Assembly: GCA_903839965.1 (NCBI GenBank)
Contig: CAIMEK010000108.1
Coordinates: 1-16,347, forward strand
DNA: 16,347 bases
From: an uncultured Acetobacteraceae bacterium
GTDB taxonomy: Bacteria; Pseudomonadota; Alphaproteobacteria; Acetobacterales; Acetobacteraceae
Direction: 5' to 3'
Of the stretch, positions 7,039 through 14,593 are shown one piece after another. The notes beneath the pieces were generated by a model. The model was not told where the DNA came from. It ran no database searches and saw only the letters and a program-made list of their open reading frames with translations. Within the stretch, counting starts at the first letter, position 1; each line of letters starts with the position of its first letter. The translations under genes were made by a program, and so were the position numbers.

Positions 7039-7653
7039 TCACTGCAGCGGCGAAAATCCGACGGGCAGATAGACTTCCGATGACATGGCCGGGGTGAGCG
7101 TGTGCGGCGCGCTGCTCGGCGGCCACACGTGTTCGCGCAACGCGCGCGCCCGGATCGCCATGCGCTCCTCCCAACTCGGGTACACCCAGATATGGGTGAA
7201 GCGGGGTGCGCCATCCAGCGCGTACATCGCGATGACGAGCGGCGAAAGCTTGGTGCGGAGCGGCAACATCTTCGACCACGCGGCCAGAGTCTCCGGCAGG
7301 CCGCCGACCTTCAGGACATAGGAGCGGAACTCGTAGACCGGGCCGAACGCGCCGGCGCTGACGGGCGGCCGATCCGGGAAGGGCGCGTAGCTTTCCATCG
7401 ACAGCCCGGCCAGGCTCTCGCCGCAGCCGAATGGGTTGGCGCTCTCCAGGGCGCGGCGGCGTTCCGCGGTCAGGTCCTCGAGGCCATCGAATTCGCGCAG
7501 CGCGAGAATCCGGTTCTGCGGGCCGAACTCGGAAATCCAGGCGCCCGTGAGTCTGCCGCGCGCCGCGCCGTCCGCGACCCAGGCGCCGACCGCCGGAACA
7601 ACGGACAAAATCTTGCCTACCACGGTGGTCAGGGTCGCGAGTTCATACAGCAT
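7039..7653 (-). CDS. NIPSNAP-family protein
   Basis: A 204-residue protein with two ferredoxin-like NIPSNAP/dimeric alpha-beta barrel repeats. The first opens with MLYELATLTT at residue 1, the second with VYEFRSYVLKVG at 106-117, and the second closes with FTHIWVYPSWEERMAIR (152-168), a typical NIPSNAP ending. The start at 7653 is preferred over one 21 codons upstream because GGAG stands close before it and the YEL strand is the domain's first element. Bacterial members sit in catabolic clusters next to dehydratases and amidohydrolases, as here; their biochemical role is generally unknown. It is followed after 23 bp by the enolase-superfamily gene. Confidence 0.88.
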   Translation of the reverse strand: MLYELATLTTVVGKILSVVPAVGAWVADGAARGRLTGAWISEFGPQNRILALREFDGLEDLTAERRRALESANPFGCGESLAGLSMESYAPFPDRPPVSAGAFGPVYEFRSYVLKVGGLPETLAAWSKMLPLRTKLSPLVIAMYALDGAPRFTHIWVYPSWEERMAIRARALREHVWPPSSAPHTLTPAMSSEVYLPVGFSPLQ

Positions 7654-7778
7654 GCTGGCTCCGGTTTGCTGAAAGCGCCGCACCGCACCCGGCACAGGGC
7701 TGCGGGAAAGCGCCATGAGGATTGTTGCACTGCCCGATGCTGCCGGAAAGGCCGGTACGGCAATTTACGCTTGTATCA

Positions 7779-7803
7779 GCCGGGGCGGTGATGCCGCCCC
7801 GGC
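7779..7803. repeat. Perfect 10-bp hairpin inside the operon
   Basis: GCCGGGGCGG (7779-7788), loop TGATG, CCGCCCCGGC (7794-7803). It lies just downstream (minus strand) of the 20-codon ORF and 125 bp upstream of the NIPSNAP start. No T-run follows on the minus strand (TGATACAAGC), so it is more likely an mRNA-stabilising or attenuating stem than a full terminator. Confidence 0.6.
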
Positions 7804-7814
7804 CGGGCCGCGGG

Positions 7815-7877
7815 TCAGACAGGGCGCATGTTCCAGGAATACGGCGCGATGCCCTGCAGGAACGTACGGCGTTGCAT
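7815..7877 (-). CDS. 20-residue mini-ORF with Tat-like start (possible remnant)
   Basis: The ORF encodes MQRRTFLQGIAPYSWNMRPV and a TGA stop. RRTFLQG is the start seen in many twin-arginine or lipoprotein signal peptides of periplasmic binding proteins (for example TctC/Bug types), but no hydrophobic core or mature protein follows. A very strong ribosome-binding site, GAGGGGGG (7883-7890), stands five bases upstream. It begins 26 bp after the amidohydrolase stop and is followed by a 10-bp hairpin. The two readings are the stub of a deleted exported-protein gene, or a translated leader peptide. Neither is proven. Confidence 0.35.
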   Translation of the reverse strand: MQRRTFLQGIAPYSWNMRPV

Positions 7878-7903
7878 GGGATCCCCCCTCGAAGCTGGTT
7901 CGC

Positions 7904-8851
7904 TCAGATTGCGTAGAATTGCCGGGCGGTTTCCGCGAACATCTGCTGCTTCTCGGAGAGCGAGAAATTCCGTGCCGCCGACATCAGAACGTCCCACGTC
8001 TCCTTGTAGGTATAGGTTTCGCGGCTGACCGGGAAGTTGCTTTCGAACATGCACCGCCGCACGCCGAAGATCTCCACGCAGGTCTCCACCAGCGGGCGCA
8101 CCCGCTCGGCGAAGATTGCCAGGTGCTCGGGCCCCTTCGGCATGTCCGGCGTCAGCGCGAAGACCGGCATGGAAAATGCACCGACCTTGAGGAACACGTT
8201 CGGCTCGGCGGCCAGCTCGGTCAGGCTGCGCCGCCACGCGGCGATCGATTCCTCGCGCCGGCCGGCAAACGACCCCATGCCGACCAGCCCGCCCGCGTGG
8301 TTGATCACCACGGGCGTTTCCGGCGCCATCCGCACCAGCTTCAACAGCTGCGGAAGCTGCGGATGGTACTGCCACGCGTCGAAGCGCAGGCCGAATTCCT
8401 TCAGGCAGGCGAAGCCCTGCTGGAACTTGGGGTCCAGCATGATGTCTTTCGGGGCCTGGATCTTCACTTCCGGTTCGTGCGAAGTGATGTAGCGGATGCC
8501 GCGGATGCGCTCGCCGCCGGCGGCGCACAGCTTCTCCAGTACGCCCTTCACCCGCTCGCCCAGCGCCAGGTCCGCGTAGCCGATGATCGCCGAGCAGATC
8601 CTGGTCGGTCCCAGCACGCCGCTTTCGCCCAGCGCACCGCAACCGTTGGCGAACTCCATCTCGCCCACCGGCCGGAACTCCTCCGGCCCACGCGGGTGGT
8701 ACATCGACGTGCACTCGATGAACACGGTGGCCTGCACGTCGTAGCCGGACGCCTCTATGTCGCCGTACAGCTCATCGCACAGGAAGCGCTCCTTGCCGTG
8801 CACCCACAGATGATGGTGCGGGTCGACGATGGGGATTTTCTGGCCGTTCAT
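7904..8851 (-). CDS. COG3618-type amidohydrolase (probable lactonase)
   Basis: A 315-residue metal-dependent hydrolase of the amidohydrolase_2 family, whose COG3618 members include lactonases of sugar and dicarboxylic acids. The first strand carries IVDPHHHLW (His12, His14). FIECTSMY (44-51) follows, then INHAGG (His185) and CMFESNFPVS (267-276), the usual last-strand motif. The ATG at 8851 has GAGGAAA seven bases upstream and places DPHHH at residue 10; a start eight codons earlier has no such site. The closing position often occupied by Asp appears within ESNFPVS, so the exact metal set is unclear. It is likely cytosolic and hydrolyses a lactone or an amide; neighbours suggest a lactone. 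Confidence 0.9.
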   Translation of the reverse strand: MNGQKIPIVDPHHHLWVHGKERFLCDELYGDIEASGYDVQATVFIECTSMYHPRGPEEFRPVGEMEFANGCGALGESGVLGPTRICSAIIGYADLALGERVKGVLEKLCAAGGERIRGIRYITSHEPEVKIQAPKDIMLDPKFQQGFACLKEFGLRFDAWQYHPQLPQLLKLVRMAPETPVVINHAGGLVGMGSFAGRREESIAAWRRSLTELAAEPNVFLKVGAFSMPVFALTPDMPKGPEHLAIFAERVRPLVETCVEIFGVRRCMFESNFPVSRETYTYKETWDVLMSAARNFSLSEKQQMFAETARQFYAI

Positions 8852-8912
8852 CAGCGTTTCCTCGCGTGCCCGCATTCAGCGGCATGCAGGCATGTGGTTG
8901 TCCGGGGCGGAC

Positions 8913-9287
8913 TCAGAGCGGCAGCTTCGTCGCCTGGCGCACCAGCAGGCGCCACGTGTCGCCTTCCTTGACCCACACCAGCGTCTCGCGCAGGCGCATC
9001 GTGAAGGGCGCACCGTGGGCGGTGTCCACCATGTCGATCATGCCGCGGGTAACCGCGACCTCTCCGAACACCCGGCAACGCCGCTCCACCGTGGTGATCG
9101 CACCATGCTTGTGCACGCCGTGGCGCTGGCCGGCGAGTTGCTCCGCCTTGTTCTCGGCGATGCTCGTCGAGTGGATGTAGGTCACGTCATCCGACAGGAT
9201 GTCCGCGAGGGCATCGGCGTCGGAAGCGGTCAGCGCCGCGTACATCGCCTTTTCCCGGTCGGCGATAATGCTGCTGTCGTTGCTCAT
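8913..9287 (-). CDS. NTF2-like protein A (DUF4440/SnoaL-like)
   Basis: A 124-residue NTF2-fold protein. The first helices read ADREKAMYAALTASDADALADILSDDVTYIHST; the final strands are RETLVWVKEGDTWRLLVRQATKLPL, typical of DUF4440-like proteins. About half of its residues match the protein at 10566-10955 by eye, including a shared LRQAT/VRQAT-x-LPL end, so the two are paralogues. The start at 9287 has AAAGGA about ten bases and GAGA four bases upstream. It stands between the beta-propeller lactonase and the amidohydrolase with gaps of 101 and 61 bp, in the same transcription direction. Function is unknown; a small isomerase or a stabilising partner is possible. Confidence 0.85.
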   Translation of the reverse strand: MSNDSSIIADREKAMYAALTASDADALADILSDDVTYIHSTSIAENKAEQLAGQRHGVHKHGAITTVERRCRVFGEVAVTRGMIDMVDTAHGAPFTMRLRETLVWVKEGDTWRLLVRQATKLPL

Positions 9288-9388
9288 GTTCTCATTGTCC
9301 TTTCTGCGCGGCCGCGGGCCTGCCGACCCGCCGGCGCGCCGGTTGCGCTCAACTCACGTCCAGTTGCACTGGCACGCGGGGGTGCCGC

Positions 9389-10504
9389 TCAGGCGAAGGC
9401 GATGGTGCACGGGCTGGCGGTGCTGACGACCCGCCGCAGCAGCAGGCGCCCCTTCGTCGGCTCGATGTCGAAGACGACGATGGTATCGCCTTGCTCGTTG
9501 GCGACCAGCAGGCAGTCGCCTTTCGGCGTGAGTGTCATGAAGCGCGGCTCGCGCCCCTGCGACGGCGTCCATCCGACCACGCTCAACTGATCCGCGGACT
9601 CGTCGAACTTGAACTGTGTCACCGTGTCCTGCCCGCGGTTCGACACGTAGACCCAGCGGCCGCAGGGGGTCACCACGATTTCCGCCGCGGTGCTGACGCC
9701 GAAGAAGGAGGGCTCCAGCGCGGGCACCACATGCAGCGGGGTCAGTGTGCCGGTCTCGGCGTTCCAGCGGCAGGTGGCGACGGTCGAGTCGAGCTCGTTC
9801 ACCACGAAGGCGCGCGGCAGACTGGGGTGGAAGACGAGATGGCGTGGCCCCGCGCCCGGCCGCATCACCGCACAGCCCGCCACCGTGAGCTTCGGCTGCT
9901 GCGGATCGAGCGCGAGCACGTGCACCCGGTCGAGCCCCTTGTCGGGCACCAGAAGGAATCGCCCCGAAGGATCGATAACCGTGTGGTGCGGATGCGACAT
10001 CGTCTGCTCGCCACGATGCGGCCCGATCGGTCCCGGCAGCGCCAGGCATTGCACCACGTCCTCCAGCCCGCCATCCGGCCGGATCGGCAGCACGCCGACC
10101 GAACCGCCGGCGTAGTTGGCGACGCACACGAAACGGTGCGCGGGATCCAACGCGATGGCCACGCCGTTCCGCCCGCCCGCGGCGGCCTGACCGAGCGGGC
10201 GGAGCCGTCCGTTCAACGGCTCGATCTGGTAGGCGCTCACATACTCCGCATCGCCATGCGCGACATAAAGAACTTCGCGGACCGGGTCGGTTATGAGATA
10301 GGAGGGATTGACCAGATCGCCGACGTGATCGACCACGTCCCATGCCAGGGAGCGTGGGTCGATGCGGTAGACATCGATGCCCTTGCCGCGCGCCTTGCGC
10401 TCCGGCGTCGTGAAGCTGCCGACGATGACCAGTCCCCTGCTCCCCGCCGTCTTCTCCGCTGGCGCCGCCGCTGTCCGGTTCATCTCCATGTTTCGACCGC
10501 CCAT
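9389..10504 (-). CDS. Beta-propeller lactonase (YbhE/6-phosphogluconolactonase-like)
   Basis: A 371-residue seven-bladed beta-propeller of the lactonase family that includes E. coli Pgl (YbhE) and fungal carboxy-muconate lactonizing enzymes. Blade-type repeats are visible: GLVIVGSFT, EVLYVAHG, RFVCVANYAGGSVGVLPI, SHPHHTVIDPSGRFLLVPDK, GAGPRHLVFHPSLPRAFVVN, PCGRWVYVSNRG and EPRFMTLTPKGDCLLVANEQ. The HPHH in the centre and the GPRHLVFHP stretch match the family's active-site side. No clear signal peptide is present, so it is probably cytosolic. The start at 10504 has GGAGA seven bases upstream. It is flanked by two paralogous NTF2-like genes. A role in hydrolysing a sugar-acid lactone is inferred. 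Confidence 0.9.
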   Translation of the reverse strand: MGGRNMEMNRTAAAPAEKTAGSRGLVIVGSFTTPERKARGKGIDVYRIDPRSLAWDVVDHVGDLVNPSYLITDPVREVLYVAHGDAEYVSAYQIEPLNGRLRPLGQAAAGGRNGVAIALDPAHRFVCVANYAGGSVGVLPIRPDGGLEDVVQCLALPGPIGPHRGEQTMSHPHHTVIDPSGRFLLVPDKGLDRVHVLALDPQQPKLTVAGCAVMRPGAGPRHLVFHPSLPRAFVVNELDSTVATCRWNAETGTLTPLHVVPALEPSFFGVSTAAEIVVTPCGRWVYVSNRGQDTVTQFKFDESADQLSVVGWTPSQGREPRFMTLTPKGDCLLVANEQGDTIVVFDIEPTKGRLLLRRVVSTASPCTIAFA

Positions 10505-10565
10505 CGCAGTGTCTCCGACTTTGCTCTTTTGGCCATCCCAGGTCCGACCGCCGCGCCTCGCCTGA

Positions 10566-10955
10566 TCAGAGCGGCAGCGCGGTCGCCTGCCGAAGGAAAA
10601 GCCGCCAGTCCGACTTCTCCTGCTTCCACACCATCACCTGTTGCAGCCGCAGCGTGCGCACCGGCGCGCCCGGCGGCATCGCCGTCAGGTCGATGACGCC
10701 GATGGTGACCGCGGCATCGCCGAACATTCTGGTATTGCCGCTCAGCCGCGTGATCGGGCCGTGCCGGTAGCGTCCCTCGCGCACGCCGGCCAGGTATTCC
10801 GCCTTGGTGTCGACCACACCGGTCGAATGTCCAAAGGTTGTCAGGTCATCCGAGATGATCTCATCCAGGGCGCCGACGTCGGAAGCGGTGAGCGCCGCAT
10901 AGAATGCCTCTTCGCGCCGCACGACGCTGTCGATCTGATGCGTATCCGTTGCCAT
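10566..10955 (-). CDS. NTF2-like protein B (DUF4440/SnoaL-like)
   Basis: A 129-residue NTF2-fold protein, paralogous to the one at 8913-9287: it shares the stretch EAFYAALTASD, HST and KAE-x-LAG, and the end LRQATALPL. The ATG at 10955 aligns with the paralogue's start and has CAGGG about ten bases upstream; the frame is open 28 codons further but that part has no counterpart. It is the first gene of the probable catabolic operon, 61 bp before the lactonase gene, and follows a 677-bp spacer that should hold the promoter. Duplication and divergence around the lactonase is the simplest history. Confidence 0.85.
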   Translation of the reverse strand: MATDTHQIDSVVRREEAFYAALTASDVGALDEIISDDLTTFGHSTGVVDTKAEYLAGVREGRYRHGPITRLSGNTRMFGDAAVTIGVIDLTAMPPGAPVRTLRLQQVMVWKQEKSDWRLFLRQATALPL

Positions 10956-11087
10956 GGTCCTGACCCTGTTTCCTCGCGCAACCGAACTCCTCGGCGTCGT
11001 CGATGCCGCCTGCGAGTCCATCACGCCACCTTCCGGCACATGCTTGCGTCGCGTCCGGACCGGCCGGCGCGCTTACCTGCATTGCCA

Positions 11088-11105
11088 CGATCCCGAAAGG
11101 GATCG
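11088..11105. repeat. Short hairpin with GAAA tetraloop
   Basis: CGATCCC-GAAA-GGGATCG, a perfect 7-bp stem, about 130 bp upstream of the first gene of the catabolic operon. Possible 5' leader structure or operator; no direct evidence of function. Confidence 0.4.
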
Positions 11106-11526
11106 GCGCCAACTCATTTCAGCCTGAAGTCTATCCGGTGCGGACCGATGCAGAAGCCCCCGGGAATGATATACTGCTTTGCAGGCTTTCAGGCACAGTG
11201 TCCCCGCCGGGGAACAACCGGAAACGTGCCGGGGTCGTGCCCCGCGCGGTGGTGCTGGAGGCCACTGACCGGCCGGGAGAATGGTATGGCGAATGCTGAC
11301 TGGAGCGGGCAAAGCGATTCGTATCGTCGATCCCAACCTGTTTGAGGTTTAGCTCCAGCCAAATTGGGGATTTCGGTCGTCCCTGCTCTGAGCCGGTCTG
11401 GCGCGGGTCAGACTCAAGTTGGACAGTGCCTTGTAACCGGGGCAAACCCCCGGGCAAGCAAGTGCAGCATACGCCCGCCTTCGGAACGGTCGTCGCAGAA
11501 ATCCGCCATTTCTTGACCGGAAAAGC

Positions 11527-11549
11527 CGGAATGAACCGCGTTCGTTCCG
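11527..11549 (-). terminator. Probable terminator of the transporter operon
   Basis: On the minus strand CGGAACGAAC-GCG-GTTCATTCCG forms a 10-bp stem (one G-U) with a three-base loop, followed by GCTTTTCC. It lies about 80 bp after the permease stop. A second overlapping repeat, CGTTCCGT with ACGGAACG (11543-11550 and 11567-11574), could form an alternative fold. Confidence 0.5.
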
Positions 11550-11632
11550 TGTTCACCCGGGGTTGGACGGAACGGCTTCGCCGGGAGCGTGTGGGAGCCT
11601 CGGTGACCTGACTGGGAGCAGGGGATTCCGCT

Positions 11633-12295
11633 CTACCCTTTCGCCAACCGCCGCTCCCAGGCCTGCGCCAGCAGCGTCATCGGGAACAGCAGCAGGAAAT
11701 AGATCACCGCCACCATCGTATAGGTCTCCAGCGGCCGATAGGTGTCGGCGGTGATCAACTGGCCCTGGTACAGCAGATCGGGCACCGCGATGGTGGACAC
11801 CAGCGAGGTGTTCTTCAGTTGGATGATCGACTGGTTCATGAACGGCGGCACCATCCGCCGCACGGCCTGCGGCAGCACCACCAGACGCATCATCAGCGAC
11901 CAGCGCATCCCCAGCGCCCGCGCCGCATCCCACTGCCCACGCTCGATGGAAACGATGCCACCCCGGAATATCTCGGCATAGAAGGCGGCGGTGTAAAGCG
12001 ACAGCACCGCCACCGCCGCCACCGTGGCCGGGATCTGCACGCCCATCAGCACCGGCAGCGCGTAGTAGAACCACACGATCTGCACCAGCAGCGGCGTGCA
12101 GCGGAACACTTCCGTCAGCGCCACCAGCGGCGCGTTCACCAGCCGCGACCGCGACAGCCGCGCCAGGCCGATCAACAACCCCACCAGCAGCCCGAGCAGG
12201 ATGGTGCCGAACGTGTAGGCCAGCGTGATCTCCACGCCGGTCACGAACAGCCTCTCGTACCGCCAGAGAAAGCCGAAGCTCCACTCATACCCCAT
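11633..12295 (-). CDS. Polar-amino-acid-type ABC permease (HisM/GlnP family)
   Basis: A 220-residue inner-membrane permease of the PAAT (HisMQ/GlnP) family with about five membrane segments. LTEVFRCTPLLVQIVWFYYALP (60-81) is the conserved core after TM2. The EAA cytoplasmic loop is clear at about 117-143 (IERGQWDAARALGMRWSLMMRLVVLPQAV), the site that contacts the ATPase. Length is normal. The start at 12295 has AGGG about nine bases upstream, 24 bp after the binding-protein stop. Only one permease is present, so it would act as a homodimer or with a partner elsewhere. No PAAT-type ATPase is adjacent on this side of the operon. Confidence 0.92.
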   Translation of the reverse strand: MGYEWSFGFLWRYERLFVTGVEITLAYTFGTILLGLLVGLLIGLARLSRSRLVNAPLVALTEVFRCTPLLVQIVWFYYALPVLMGVQIPATVAAVAVLSLYTAAFYAEIFRGGIVSIERGQWDAARALGMRWSLMMRLVVLPQAVRRMVPPFMNQSIIQLKNTSLVSTIAVPDLLYQGQLITADTYRPLETYTMVAVIYFLLLFPMTLLAQAWERRLAKG

Positions 12296-12319
12296 CGGCT
12301 TGCCCTGCGGTGACGGCGA

Positions 12320-13162
12320 TCAGAACGACAGTTCGGACGGAATATCCTCGGCGCGCGCGCCCGATTTCAGCATGCCCTGGACCATCCATTCGCGGATCTG
12401 CCCGGTGCCTCGGTTCATGTCGAGCCAGGCGGCCACCACCTCGCGGAAGCGGGTGTCGGGTTCGCGCCGCACGCCCATGTTGCTGGGCAGCGCCACCATG
12501 GGATTGGCCAGGATGCGATAGGTGCCGAGCCCCGAGTTCTTGGCCAGCGCCGTGATGCCCAGCAGCGCCGCCAGGATATCCACGTCCGCCCGGCCGGCCT
12601 GCAGCGCGAGAATGGCGTCATCGCGGTTCTTGAACGCACTGATGGTGGATTTAGGCGCGAACCGACGGGCCGAAACCTCGTTCAGCGAGCCGAGATCGAC
12701 CGCCACCCTCACCTCGGGCTTGTTGATGTCGTCCCAGGTCACCGGGTTGAACCCCTTGCGGGCCACGCAGCCGAACGGGTGGATGATCATCGGCGGGGTG
12801 AAGCCGATCGACAGCGCGCGCTGCGGCGTCGGGTTCAGGGCGAAGGCAAGATCCACCTTGTTGGTCTGCAGGTCGAGCACCGAATTGCCGTAGGTGCTCT
12901 CGACGAGTTCCAGCTTGGCGTCCCACACGGTGGCGATGCTCTTCGCCATGTCGATCGCCGCGCCGCTCCATTCGCCGGAGACGATGTCCTTGAAGAAATA
13001 CGGTGCCTCGCCCGCCAGGGCGGCAATGCGTAGCACCTTGGTGCGGGTGACGCGGTCGATCGTGCTCTCGACCCCCTCCGCGCGGGCGCTGCCGATGAAG
13101 AAGCTGGCCGGTGCGGCCAATGCCGCCGCCCCGGCGATTCTTCGCGAAATCCCACTCGTCAT
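12320..13162 (-). CDS. Periplasmic amino-acid-type solute-binding protein (SBP_bac_3)
   Basis: A 280-residue periplasmic binding protein of the family-3 type. A signal peptide covers about residues 1-28: basic SRR, hydrophobic IAGAAALAAPASFFIG, then SARA as the cleavage site. The mature lobes show KVLRIAALAGEAPYFFKD, the typical GAAIDMAKSIA, VDLAFALNPTPQRALSIGFTPP and DDAILALQAGRADVDI. The ATG at 13162 is chosen over a GTG at 13180 because GGGAGGG (13168-13174) stands five bases before it and the signal peptide then starts normally. That site follows directly on the livF stop, so the gene is translationally close to livF. The ligand is unknown; such proteins bind amino acids but also opines and some organic acids. 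Confidence 0.92.
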   Translation of the reverse strand: MTSGISRRIAGAAALAAPASFFIGSARAEGVESTIDRVTRTKVLRIAALAGEAPYFFKDIVSGEWSGAAIDMAKSIATVWDAKLELVESTYGNSVLDLQTNKVDLAFALNPTPQRALSIGFTPPMIIHPFGCVARKGFNPVTWDDINKPEVRVAVDLGSLNEVSARRFAPKSTISAFKNRDDAILALQAGRADVDILAALLGITALAKNSGLGTYRILANPMVALPSNMGVRREPDTRFREVVAAWLDMNRGTGQIREWMVQGMLKSGARAEDIPSELSF

Positions 13163-13176
13163 CCCTGCCCTCCCTT

Positions 13177-13861
<685 letters not shown>

Positions 13862-13878
<17 letters not shown>

Positions 13879-14593
13879 ATTTGTCCCCAAGATAGGCACG
13901 GATCACGTCGGGATCACGCACGATGTCGGCCGGCGCGCCGATGGTCAGCACCCGGCCGAGGTTGAGCACGACCACGCGCGAAACCAGCGGCAGCACCACC
14001 TCCATGACGTGCTCGACCATGATGATGGTGATGCCGCGGCGCCGCACTGCGCGCACCAGGGCGACCCCCTCCTGCGCCTCGACCGGCGTCAGGCCGGTCA
14101 GCATCTCGTCGAGCAGGATCAGCCGCGGGCCAGTCGCCAGCGCGCGCGCCACCTCCAGCCGGCGCTTCTCGGGCGGGCTCAGCGAAATGGCCGGCCGGTC
14201 GGCCCGCGAGGCCAGGCCGCAGAACGCCAGTGTGTCGGCCGCCACCCCCATGGCGTCGCGCGTGCCGGCGGCGCGCGCGAAGGCGCCCACCATCACGTTC
14301 TCCAGCACCGTCATCGAATCGAAGCTGCGCACCACCTGGAAGGTGCGCGCCACCCCGCGCGCGGCGCAGGCCACCGGCCCCAGCCCGGATATCCGCGTCC
14401 CGTCCAGCCGGATCTCCCCGGCATCCGGCACCACCTCGCCGGCGATCGCATTGAACAACGAGGTCTTGCCCGCCCCGTTCGGCCCGATCAGCCCGAGGAT
14501 CTCGCCCTCGGCGACGTCGAAGGAAATGTCAACGTTCGCGGCCACCCCGCCGAACGACTTGGAAACGCCGTCGACCTCAAGCAGCGCGGGCAT
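13862..14593 (-). CDS. livG: LivG-type branched-chain ABC transporter ATPase
   Basis: A 243-residue ATPase. Walker A is GPNGAGKT (37-44), the Q-loop is RTFQ (83-86), Walker B is LILLDE (158-163) and the H-loop His195 lies in VEHVMEV, with the typical VARTFQVVRSFDSMTVLENV stretch. The ABC signature is divergent: SLSPPEKRRLEVARAL (137-152), with Pro-Pro where the glycine pair of LSGGQ would be, and Walker B continues DEMLTGLTP instead of DEPxAGLNP. It overlaps livM by 17 bp at its start and livF at its end, so translation is coupled. It probably forms a heterodimer with LivF. Whether the altered signature weakens ATP hydrolysis is open; such variants do occur in HAAT ATPases. Confidence 0.92.

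Larger units (their letters stand above)
10956..11632. other. 677-bp spacer between the two minus-strand operons
   Basis: No convincing gene on either strand. It holds the probable terminator of the transporter operon (11527-11549), a 7-bp hairpin with a GAAA loop at 11088-11105, and an AT-rich TGATATACTG at 11167-11176. The phrase TCAGACTCAAGTTGGACA (11408-11425) resembles sequences seen at ends of mobile elements, so an eroded insertion may be present, but no transposase residue pattern could be found. The promoter of the catabolic operon should lie in the part near 10956; no good -35/-10 pair stands out. Confidence 0.4.

Noticed and set aside
7016..7279. An 88-residue N-terminal extension of the enolase-superfamily protein
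   Set aside because: It overlaps the NIPSNAP gene and lacks similarity; AAGGAA before MKITDV at 7015 decides the start.
9354..10343. A 329-codon minus-strand frame over the lactonase gene
   Set aside because: An Arg-rich shadow of the beta-propeller gene with no recognisable repeats.
11131..11556. A 141-codon minus-strand ORF in the spacer
   Set aside because: Mixed composition without a domain pattern, crosses the probable terminator and has no good ribosome-binding site; kept only as a possible eroded-element signal.
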